Assembly: GCA_015257635.1 (NCBI GenBank)
Contig: JABZJU010000010.1
Location: 1-9,757 of the forward strand
DNA: 9,757 nucleotides
From: Nanosynbacter sp.
GTDB lineage: Bacteria > Patescibacteriota > Saccharimonadia > Saccharimonadales > Saccharimonadaceae
Reading direction: 5' to 3'
In this document: positions 1 through 5,305 of the stretch, piece by piece
Layout: each line of letters begins with the position of its first letter
How positions within the stretch are numbered: position 1 is the first letter of the stretch
The notes under the pieces: generated by a model
What the model was told of the DNA's origin: nothing
The model's input: only the letters and a program-made list of their open reading frames with translations
The model's database searches: none
Program-made: the position numbers and the translations under genes

Positions 1-979
1 CAATAACCCAAAAGCGCATCGTCACTTTAGTTTCTGGCCAACCAATCGCCTCCAAGTGATGATGAATCGGTGCAGATAAGAAAATCTTCCTCTTAAACAG
101 CTTCTTGCTGACGATTTGAGTCAAGCTTGATCCCGCCTCAATTACAAATAGCAAGCCAATCACAGGAAGTAGAAGCAAAGAGTCGGTTAACATCGCCACA
201 ACTCCCAAACACGCGCCATAAGCAAAACTTCCAACGTCACCCATAAAGAATCGAGCTGGGTAAATATTGAACCACAAATAGCTCAAGAGCACTCCGACAA
301 CCGTAAAGCAAAATCCCGCCAATATAACATGTTGTTGCAATAAGGCAATCACACCAAACGCCCCAAAACTAATACCGAGCAGTCCACCCGCCAGTCCATC
401 CATTCCGTCAGAAATATTGACAGCGTTACCAGTAGCCACCACCGCAAATGCAAACAGCGGAACTATCAACCAACCAATATTCACCTCACCCACAAACGGC
501 ACATGAAAGCTCGCCACGCCCAATTTAGCAAAGAAAAACCAACCAAGCACCACGCCAATCAACGTAATTAGCGCAAACTTCACTGGACTACGAAGCCCTG
601 CCGCGCCGCCGCCCAAACCACGTAGATTGATGATATCGTCAATTAGTCCAACAATCCCGCCACCAACCAACGCCGCCAGAGGAAGCCAGGTCTGCGCTCG
701 GTCTAAATTGAAGAAAATCGTCACCACAAAGATTGAAATTACGCCAATCACTCCAGCCATCGTCGGGATGTTTCGCCGCAATTTTGCCGCTTGGAATTTG
801 GCAAAAACCTTTAGCTTTTTCCCATCAGTGCTTTCCGACCTTTGGCGCTTCCAGAAGCGATATCGATAAGCGAAAAACGTATAAATTGGCGTTAAAAACA
901 TCGCTAGTAAAAACGCGCCGACGCTCAGTAAAAATACGTGCGTCAATTCATTGGTCATTGTTTGTAAAGCTATTCCCAT
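1..979 (-). CDS. mraY: MraY, phospho-N-acetylmuramoyl-pentapeptide transferase (3' end cut by window edge)
   Basis: This integral membrane enzyme transfers phospho-MurNAc-pentapeptide from UDP to undecaprenyl phosphate, giving lipid I, the first membrane step of peptidoglycan synthesis. I translated 326 residues from ATG 979 to the window edge without a stop. Family signatures seen in order are NIPTMAG (70-76), the Mg-binding aspartate pair GLIDD (111-115), NAVNISDGMDG (185-195), MGDVGS (246-251), and the cytoplasmic histidine motif APIHHHLE (303-310) followed by TMRFW (320-324). Many hydrophobic segments fit the ten-helix fold. By comparison with full-length MraY (about 320-360 residues), only part of the last helix should be missing. 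The start lies 2 bp after the ftsI stop, with an AAGGA ribosome-binding site inside the ftsI end, so translation is probably coupled. An in-frame ATG at 958 is a weaker alternative. The identification is secure. Confidence 0.96.
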   Translation of the reverse strand, partial: MGIALQTMTNELTHVFLLSVGAFLLAMFLTPIYTFFAYRYRFWKRQRSESTDGKKLKVFAKFQAAKLRRNIPTMAGVIGVISIFVVTIFFNLDRAQTWLPLAALVGGGIVGLIDDIINLRGLGGGAAGLRSPVKFALITLIGVVLGWFFFAKLGVASFHVPFVGEVNIGWLIVPLFAFAVVATGNAVNISDGMDGLAGGLLGISFGAFGVIALLQQHVILAGFCFTVVGVLLSYLWFNIYPARFFMGDVGSFAYGACLGVVAMLTDSLLLLPVIGLLFVIEAGSSLTQIVSKKLFKRKIFLSAPIHHHLEAIGWPETKVTMRFWVI

Positions 980-981
980 AT

Positions 982-2727
982 TTATTCCTTTGGTGCTATT
1001 TTCATATAATCAATCATCCAATTGGATATATCTGTAAAAATTGGTCCAGCGTGAAGATTTCCTTGCAAATTAATCCCCTTGCCTGGAGCCGCTACACGTA
1101 CCATTATGACATATTCGGCGCCATTTTTTCCACCACCATAACCAATATATGTAGCAATCGTTTCCTTCTGTGTGTAAGCGCCATTAACCACCGCTTCAGA
1201 AGTACCAGTTTTTCCACCAATTTCATAGCCAGATTTGTCGCTCTTTGATAGGAATGAAGATCGGCGCGCCGTCGTTAGCATCGTTCGCATCTGCGATGAC
1301 GTGCCGCCGCTTACGGTTTGGCGAATAACTTTATTTTCCGACGGTTTCAAATTGCCAGATTCGTCAATTGTACCGACGAGAATGGTTGGCTTGTAATATT
1401 GACCACCGTTAACTAGCGACGAAAATCCAGCCGCGACTTGAACCATAGTCAAGTTCATACTTTGCCCGTAGGTCATAGCCGAATAACGAACCTCATTTCC
1501 CTCAACGCTATCTGGCGGGTAAATATAGCCCGAAGCCTCGCCCAGCTCAATTCCAGTTTTAGCGCCAAAGCCAAATTTATCGTGATAATATTCATACAAA
1601 GTCTGACGAGCCGGCAAATTAATCTGCGAGCCATTTCCTAATTTTCGAATCGCGGTAATTGTACCGACGTTGAGCGAATTGTTAAACGCACCTTGAATAG
1701 TCATCGTGCCGTCCAAACCTCTCAGAACATTACACATCGTGCGGTCAGCGACTTTAATACAGTCGGTATTATTATACGTGCTGGACGGAGTAATAACTCC
1801 CTTGTCAATTGCCGTAGCGAAACTAAAGGACTTAATAATCGATCCCGGCTCAAATGGTACCATCGACGCGCTATCCACAAACACCGACCCGTTTTTCTGC
1901 TTGGCAAAATCCGCCGGATTGTAAGTCGGATAATTCGCCATTGCCAGAACTTGACCGTTTTTCGGATTCATAACAATCACGCTTCCTTCGGTGGCGCCAG
2001 CTGCTTCGACTCCTTTTTTCAATGCCAATTCAGTCTGGCTTTGAATATTCCTGTCTACCGTCAGCGCCAAATTGTCGCCAGATTTCGCCTCGATTCGCAT
2101 ATTATTTTTTCCAACCGTCAAAGGTATATTCCTCACGTCAGTTACAGATTGCAATAGTCCATCACGACCCTTAAGCTGCTTATTCAAAGAGCCTTCGACG
2201 CCATATTGACCTTCGCCAGCCGCATTCACAAATCCAAGCACGTGCGCGCCCAGTTCGCCCTCAGGATAATTTCGGATAGAACTTTGCTGATACAACACGC
2301 CCGCAAAGTTTTTCTTTTTCAATTTTTCCGCTTGAGTTCTGGTAATATTTTTCGCTAAAACTTCATAGCGCGACTTTTTATTATTGAGGCGTTCAGATAC
2401 ATTTTCCGTCATTTCACCGCCAGCAATTTCTCTCAGACTATCAACAAGCTGGCTCCGCTCTTTATCGTCAATCGACTGCGGATCCGCAATCACCGTATAG
2501 ACCGTCTGATTAAGCACCACAGGAACTGGCGTTTTCCCGTCCATCATGTAAATTTTCCCGCGCTCCGCAGGAATGATAAATTGACGCTGCTGACTCGCTC
2601 GCGCTAATTCCGTATATTTGCCATATTGCAAAATCTGCAATTGAAATAATCGCAACACAAAAGCCGCCATCACTACTAGTAAAGCGATGGCCAACCAACC
2701 AGTTCTTGAACGAATAAGCCGCTGCAT
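982..2727 (-). CDS. ftsI: FtsI/PBP2-type class B penicillin-binding protein (septal transpeptidase)
   Basis: This 581-residue transpeptidase cross-links septal peptidoglycan outside the membrane and works with FtsW and the FtsL/DivIC-type proteins. It has a short cytoplasmic start, one membrane anchor (about 11-34), a pedestal domain starting at the conserved ERGKI (55-59), and a C-terminal transpeptidase domain. The three active-site motifs are intact: S296-I-I-K299 (nucleophile serine), S351-L-N353 in NNSLNVG, and K506-T-G508 in GGKTGTS. No PASTA repeats follow, and the chain ends about 70 residues after KTG. Size and layout match cell-division class B PBPs; its place between ftsL and mraY favours FtsI over an elongation PBP2. 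Upstream of ATG 2727 is TAGGATAAGCAAT, a usable ribosome-binding site, 21 bp after ftsL. No mur ligase gene separates it from mraY. Confidence 0.95.
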   Translation of the reverse strand: MQRLIRSRTGWLAIALLVVMAAFVLRLFQLQILQYGKYTELARASQQRQFIIPAERGKIYMMDGKTPVPVVLNQTVYTVIADPQSIDDKERSQLVDSLREIAGGEMTENVSERLNNKKSRYEVLAKNITRTQAEKLKKKNFAGVLYQQSSIRNYPEGELGAHVLGFVNAAGEGQYGVEGSLNKQLKGRDGLLQSVTDVRNIPLTVGKNNMRIEAKSGDNLALTVDRNIQSQTELALKKGVEAAGATEGSVIVMNPKNGQVLAMANYPTYNPADFAKQKNGSVFVDSASMVPFEPGSIIKSFSFATAIDKGVITPSSTYNNTDCIKVADRTMCNVLRGLDGTMTIQGAFNNSLNVGTITAIRKLGNGSQINLPARQTLYEYYHDKFGFGAKTGIELGEASGYIYPPDSVEGNEVRYSAMTYGQSMNLTMVQVAAGFSSLVNGGQYYKPTILVGTIDESGNLKPSENKVIRQTVSGGTSSQMRTMLTTARRSSFLSKSDKSGYEIGGKTGTSEAVVNGAYTQKETIATYIGYGGGKNGAEYVIMVRVAAPGKGINLQGNLHAGPIFTDISNWMIDYMKIAPKE

Positions 2728-2748
2728 ATTGCTTATCCTATTATATCA

Positions 2749-3090
2749 CTATTGAGCGTAATGCGTTTCAGTTGTCGTCATAGCTGAAGCGACATTGCTA
2801 TTCTTCACCTTCTCTAACGCCGTCAGACGCGCATTCTGAACTTCCAATTCTGACTTTTTTGCGCTTAGTTCGGTGATTTTTGTATCCAGACTCTGAGCTT
2901 CATAGCCATAAGCCGTAAGTCTGGTTGCTTGAGTAAGATAAATCAAGCCCAGTACTGTAATCATCAATGCAACTAGCACTGTATGAGCAACAGGACCAAG
3001 TTTGACCTGAGACTGAAAACGTGTAGAATTCTGATTTCGGCGCAATTGACCGTGTGAACGTCGTGAAGTAAATGTGGTGGTGTTTGTCAT
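2749..3090 (-). CDS. ftsL: FtsL-like single-pass division protein
   Basis: This 113-residue protein has a basic, polar N-terminus (1-32, rich in Ser, Thr, Arg and Asn), one membrane helix (about 33-54) and a polar segment with coiled-coil character (about 62-95, leucines and charged residues around LSAKKSELEVQNARL). It ends in a short Thr-rich tail. That is the architecture of FtsL/DivIC proteins, which form a periplasmic or extracellular coiled-coil complex that recruits and activates FtsW and FtsI. Sequence identity in this family is low, so the call rests mainly on topology and on the position between rsmH and ftsI, where ftsL normally lies. The ribosome-binding site before ATG 3090 is poor (AGATAGAGACAA). 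Its expression may depend on readthrough past the hairpin at 3132-3164. It could also be named DivIC-like. Confidence 0.8.
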   Translation of the reverse strand: MTNTTTFTSRRSHGQLRRNQNSTRFQSQVKLGPVAHTVLVALMITVLGLIYLTQATRLTAYGYEAQSLDTKITELSAKKSELEVQNARLTALEKVKNSNVASAMTTTETHYAQ

Positions 3091-3131
3091 TTGTCTCTAT
3101 CTTTTATGTTTATATTTGTATTTAGCATAAC

Positions 3132-3164
3132 AAACCAGCCCGCCCGTTAAAGACAGGCTGGTTT
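3132..3164 (-). terminator. Hairpin in the rsmH-ftsL spacer (terminator or attenuator candidate)
   Basis: On the minus-strand RNA a 13-bp stem forms (AAACCAGCCTGTC with GGCGGGCTGGTTT, loop TTTAACG). Two of the pairs are G-U, which would be A-C mismatches on the plus strand, so the structure is better on the strand that carries the genes. The stem ends in UUU and is followed by GUUAUG, a short and interrupted U-tract. It lies 31 nt after the small ORF stop and about 40 nt before ftsL. It may partly terminate transcription, attenuate it, or stabilise the 3' end of an upstream mRNA. On the plus strand the hairpin is followed by a better T-run, but no plus-strand gene precedes it. Confidence 0.55.
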
Positions 3165-3195
3165 TTCTAAGGTATATTCCGGAATACGCTTTAGT

Positions 3196-3267
3196 CTAGC
3201 CGCGGCGTACTGAAACAGCCTCTGGCTTGTCTGTATTCTGGAATTCTACTTTGATGTGGATTGGCAT
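3196..3267 (-). CDS. Small ORF of 23 codons between rsmH and ftsL, unknown function
   Basis: An ATG at 3267 opens a frame of 23 codons ending in TAG at 3196. The peptide begins MPIHIKVEFQ, contains NTDKPEAV and ends SVRRG. It is preceded by AAGGAGG (3274-3280), six bases before the ATG, the closest match to an ideal Shine-Dalgarno sequence in the whole window. It starts 22 bp after the rsmH stop. There is no hydrophobic segment, so it is not a membrane peptide; the end is basic. I do not recognise a family. It could be a genuine small protein, a leader peptide acting with the hairpin 31 nt downstream, or a ribosome-loading site with no functional product. Its position in the dcw operon suggests co-expression with rsmH. 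Confidence 0.5.
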   Translation of the reverse strand: MPIHIKVEFQNTDKPEAVSVRRG

Positions 3268-3289
3268 ATTGTGCCTCCTTCTTTTTGTT

Positions 3290-4210
3290 TTATTTTTTCA
3301 CGGCGTATCGAAACTTTGCACTTCGACTACGCGGATTGTGAACATCTTCAGTTCCAGACACCGGTTTTTTCTCTGGAACAATCAGCTCAGCCTCATAGCC
3401 AGCCGTTGCTTGCTCCGAAAAGTAACGCTTGATCAATCTGTCTTCCAAGCTATGAAAACTAATTATTCCTACTCGCCCGCCCTTATTAAGTAAGCGTGGC
3501 AAAAGTGGCAATAGTTCTTCAATCAGCTTAAGTTCGCGATTGACTTCAATGCGTAGCGCCTGAAAGGTACGAGTCGCAGGATGATGCTTCATACTACCGC
3601 GACCAACGGTTTGCTTAATCAGATCAGCCAGCTCAGTCGTTCCCTGAATTGGTCGAGCTTTTACAATTGCCTGCGCAATTCGCCTTGCTCGTCCGGGATT
3701 TTCCTCGCCGTAACGAATGATCAGCTGCGTCAAATCATCAACCGAATACGAATTGACAATATCTGCCGCTGTAATTTCCGTCCGATTGTCCATCCGCATA
3801 TCTAGCGGACCGTCAAATCTGAACGAAAAACCTCTCTCTGCTCTGTCAAGCTGTGGTGACGACACCCCCAAATCAGCCAAAATCACGTCAAACTTACGCC
3901 CCTGCTTGACCAAATCTTGCGCTGCGCTCACAAAATCTTTGTGAATTAAAGTTACGCCTTTTTCAGCCAAATCGCCCAATGTCTTAATCGCGTTTTCATC
4001 ACGATCGACCAACACTGAGTCCAAGTAATTATCCGTCCTATTTAAGAATGCCCTGGCATGGCCGCCATAGCCAGCCGTCAAGTCGAGATACGACTCGCCT
4101 TCGACTGGCTGCAGCTTGCTAAGGGTTATCTCCAAAAGTACGGGAACATGAATCGGTTCGCTCGCTTGGAGTTCTTCCGACTGTGGTGGATGTTCTTTAA
4201 TACTCATCAT
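3290..4210 (-). CDS. rsmH: RsmH (MraW), 16S rRNA (cytosine-1402-N4)-methyltransferase
   Basis: The enzyme uses S-adenosylmethionine to methylate N4 of C1402 in the ribosomal decoding centre. The 306 residues show the family motifs: HVPVLL (21-26), the SAM-binding loop LDLTAGYGGH (42-51), VDRDENAI (68-75), LADLGVSSPQLD (111-122), PLDMRM (135-140), HPATRTFQALRIEVN (210-224) and ISFHSLEDR (250-258). Length is normal for the family, but about 20 polar residues precede HVPVLL, longer than usual. The only in-frame Mets there are adjacent codons 1 and 2. There is no clear Shine-Dalgarno sequence; a TATAAT hexamer ends 6 nt before ATG 4210, so the mRNA may begin at the start codon. It is second in the dcw cluster after mraZ, as in most bacteria. 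Confidence 0.96.
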   Translation of the reverse strand: MMSIKEHPPQSEELQASEPIHVPVLLEITLSKLQPVEGESYLDLTAGYGGHARAFLNRTDNYLDSVLVDRDENAIKTLGDLAEKGVTLIHKDFVSAAQDLVKQGRKFDVILADLGVSSPQLDRAERGFSFRFDGPLDMRMDNRTEITAADIVNSYSVDDLTQLIIRYGEENPGRARRIAQAIVKARPIQGTTELADLIKQTVGRGSMKHHPATRTFQALRIEVNRELKLIEELLPLLPRLLNKGGRVGIISFHSLEDRLIKRYFSEQATAGYEAELIVPEKKPVSGTEDVHNPRSRSAKFRYAVKK

Positions 4211-4502
4211 TATTCCATTATACAGAAATAATGCTCGAGATCACCTAACTGGATATTTAATTCTGGCTTTTTTGTATTTGTGTTTTGTTTGTTTTTGTTG
4301 TCTTAGAGTGGAAATTTGTTGATTGTCAGTAACAACCATGTTTTCCAAAGAGACTTATGTGTGAGGTGGAGTTTTTTTTGGGAGGTGTTTGAGGAAGGTA
4401 CGTTGCCTTTTTTAATGTGGAGCAAATTGCCACATGCCATTTTCAAATACCCAGATAGTTGATCTCGAGAGGTTTTAATTGTTAAAGTGCTTAGCTAATC
4501 TA
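4211..4502. other. mraZ-rsmH spacer, 292 bp, no gene
   Basis: No convincing ORF is present on either strand. On the minus strand it is A/C-rich, including an A/C tract (4281-4300) resembling one in the mraZ leader, and an A8 run flanked by CACCTCC and CCACCTC. A 10-bp inverted repeat (CTCGAGATCA at 4234-4243 and TGATCTCGAG at 4460-4469) brackets 216 bp. A small hairpin (ATGTGG/CCACAT) sits at 4415-4435. The rsmH -10 element lies at its downstream end. There is no clear terminator, so mraZ transcripts may run on into rsmH. Confidence 0.6.
4217..4222 (-). promoter_or_regulatory. -10 element (TATAAT) of a probable leaderless rsmH promoter
   Basis: The minus strand reads TGTATAATGGAATAATGATG. 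The TATAAT is a perfect -10 hexamer and exactly six bases separate it from ATG 4210, so a start site at the usual 7-nt distance would be the A of the ATG. No good -35 is seen 16-18 nt upstream. This is a prediction from sequence only. Confidence 0.5.
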
Positions 4503-4871
4503 CTATTCCGCATTCTCGGCCGCTATTAGCCGAAAATATTCCCCCGCTCGCACAGCAACGACTTCTCTGTCAATTCCAGCGTAGTCGAGCAAATGCTGCT
4601 CAATCGTCACTCGTCCTTGTTTTTGGTCGAGCGCCGATGCGGTTTTACCTCGTCGGAATTTAACGTTCAGGTCGGCAACTCGCTCATCCAGAATACTTCC
4701 CGTTAGAGCGCTTTCCACTTCCCGATCCCAGATTTGCTGTGGATATAAGTGGAGATATTTACCAAACCCGCGAGTTAGCACGACGCCTGATGCAAATTCT
4801 GCCCTGAGCTCAGCCGGAATCGTCAAGCGTCGCTTGTCGTCCAACTTACGCTCAAAGTAATCTGTCTGCAC
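4503..4871 (-). CDS. mraZ: MraZ, SpoVT/AbrB-fold transcriptional regulator of the dcw cluster
   Basis: MraZ is a ring-forming DNA-binding protein that usually controls its own promoter and the dcw operon. The 122-residue chain shows the expected duplicated AbrB-like half-domains, each with a D-x-x-x-R signature: D11-D-K-R-R15 followed by LTIPAELR, and D82-Q-K-Q-G-R87 followed by VTIEQHLLDYAGI. It is shorter than typical MraZ (about 140-150 residues), mostly between the halves and at the C-terminus. The start is GTG at 4871, preceded by GAAGGAAGGACGAC, giving Shine-Dalgarno matches 4 and 8 nt upstream. It is the first gene of the dcw block. TGGGT boxes in its promoter (4973-4987) are the likely autoregulatory sites. 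Confidence 0.94.
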   Translation of the reverse strand: MQTDYFERKLDDKRRLTIPAELRAEFASGVVLTRGFGKYLHLYPQQIWDREVESALTGSILDERVADLNVKFRRGKTASALDQKQGRVTIEQHLLDYAGIDREVVAVRAGEYFRLIAAENAE

Positions 4872-4958
4872 GTCGTCCTTCCTTCGTGGTAGATTAGTTG
4901 TTTTTTGTAGTGGATGTTTGTTTTTTGTTGGTGATTTTCCATCAACTTTCGTTCCACT
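4872..4958 (-). promoter_or_regulatory. A/C-rich mraZ 5' leader
   Basis: If transcription starts near 4958, mraZ has a leader of about 87 nt. Its second half is almost free of G and U on the mRNA (CACCAACAAAAAACAAACA and onward to the Shine-Dalgarno). Such unstructured leaders can help ribosome loading. A related A/C tract lies in the mraZ-rsmH spacer. The start site is inferred from the promoter prediction. Confidence 0.35.
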
Positions 4959-4964
4959 GACTCC

Positions 4965-4994
4965 ACTATACTACCCACACCTACCCACTTGCAA
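4965..4994 (-). promoter_or_regulatory. mraZ promoter
   Basis: The minus strand has TTGCAA (4989-4994) as a -35 and TATAGT (4965-4970) as a -10, separated by 18 bp. These match the vegetative sigma consensus at 4 of 6 and 5 of 6 positions. The predicted start is about 4958. The two MraZ-type boxes sit inside the spacer, so bound MraZ would block polymerase. Confidence 0.5.
4973..4987 (-). promoter_or_regulatory. Putative MraZ operator (two TGGGT boxes 10 bp apart)
   Basis: The minus strand reads TGGGTaggtgTGGGT, which is the TGGGN-N5-TGGGN pattern described for MraZ binding in E. coli. A further TGGGT lies upstream at 5014-5018, 31 bp from its neighbour and so on nearly the same helix face. 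Degenerate TGGA copies lie downstream at 4962-4965 and 4953-4956. The position within the mraZ promoter supports autoregulation. Confidence 0.6.
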
Positions 4995-5031
4995 GCCCTT
5001 TTTTTGACTTTTTACCCATTTTTGCATCAAA

Positions 5032-5061
5032 TAAAAACTTTTCCACATTTTTGTGGAAAAG
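5032..5061 (-). terminator. Intrinsic terminator upstream of the mraZ promoter
   Basis: A perfect 10-bp stem (CTTTTCCACA, loop AAAA, TGTGGAAAAG) spans 5038-5061. On the minus strand it is followed by TTTTTATTTG. The stem is only moderately GC-rich, but the stem plus U-tract is typical of an intrinsic terminator. It would insulate the dcw block from transcription coming from the helicase operon or the small-RNA candidates upstream. Confidence 0.65.
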
Positions 5062-5181
5062 CCTAGTGTTGAGTTGATGTAAGTCTACGCTATTTAATAG
5101 TTTTAGGCAATGGATTAGCACTTAAAGTTATTTCAGGCCAGCCTACAGTTGAAAGGCAAACTAGTATACGCTTTTAACGAT

Positions 5182-5235
5182 AAAAAGAACACCGGCGAAC
5201 CGCTCAAGTAAGGCGATTTAGTTCCGGTGGTTCCT
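5182..5235 (-). ncRNA. Candidate small RNA, or terminator of the helicase operon
   Basis: The minus-strand RNA would begin near 5235 with GGAACCACCGG, whose GAACCACCGG pairs with CCGGTGTTC (5187-5195) with one bulged C, and end in UUUUU (5182-5186). Inside, AAC/GUU and CGC/GCG extend the stem to a loop near CUUACUUGA. A promoter at 5242-5270 places the start at the foot of the stem, giving a self-contained RNA of about 50-54 nt. Alternatively the hairpin is simply the terminator of the rnhA-DUF4868-helicase operon, whose last stop is about 70 bp upstream. Both may be true. No known RNA family is recognised. Confidence 0.45.
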
Positions 5236-5241
5236 AGCGTC

Positions 5242-5270
5242 AGTATAGTAAATAATCCTCAATAAATCAA
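5242..5270 (-). promoter_or_regulatory. Promoter candidate for the intergenic hairpin RNA
   Basis: The minus strand has TTGATT (5265-5270) and TATACT (5242-5247) separated by the optimal 17 bp. These match the vegetative consensus at 4 of 6 and 5 of 6 positions. The predicted start is about 5235, immediately before the hairpin. Confidence 0.45.
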
Positions 5271-5305
5271 TAGTAATAAGCTCCAGCGCCCTCTTCAATA
5301 AACTA

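Larger units (their letters stand above)
5062..5305. other. Spacer between the helicase gene and the dcw block, no protein gene
   Basis: Together with the terminator and mraZ promoter this makes a 434-bp gap between genes. No ORF with a plausible start site is seen. It holds a minus-strand promoter (5242-5270), a strong hairpin with U-tract (5182-5233), and a second TATACT hexamer (5163-5168). I looked for tRNA, tmRNA and SRP RNA signatures and found none. Confidence 0.55.

Noticed and set aside
733..1248. Plus-strand open frame antisense to ftsI and mraY
   Set aside because: It covers the end of one conserved gene and the beginning of another, and its translation resembles no protein family I know.
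4380..4460. Plus-strand GGGAGGTG followed by a short frame in the mraZ-rsmH spacer
   Set aside because: The frame is only about 15-19 codons, the ribosome-binding site is misplaced relative to the start, and the strand is opposite to every gene.
5039..5060. TTTTCCACA in both orientations, resembling DnaA boxes (TTATCCACA)
   Set aside because: Each copy has one mismatch, they form a perfect hairpin followed by a U-tract, and no cluster of further boxes or AT-rich unwinding region is present. A terminator explains them better than an origin.
5062..5305. tmRNA, tRNA or SRP RNA in the intergenic spacer
   Set aside because: There is no acceptor stem with T-loop, no tag-peptide frame and no conserved SRP apical sequence. 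GGTTCG occurs but not in a tRNA-like arm.
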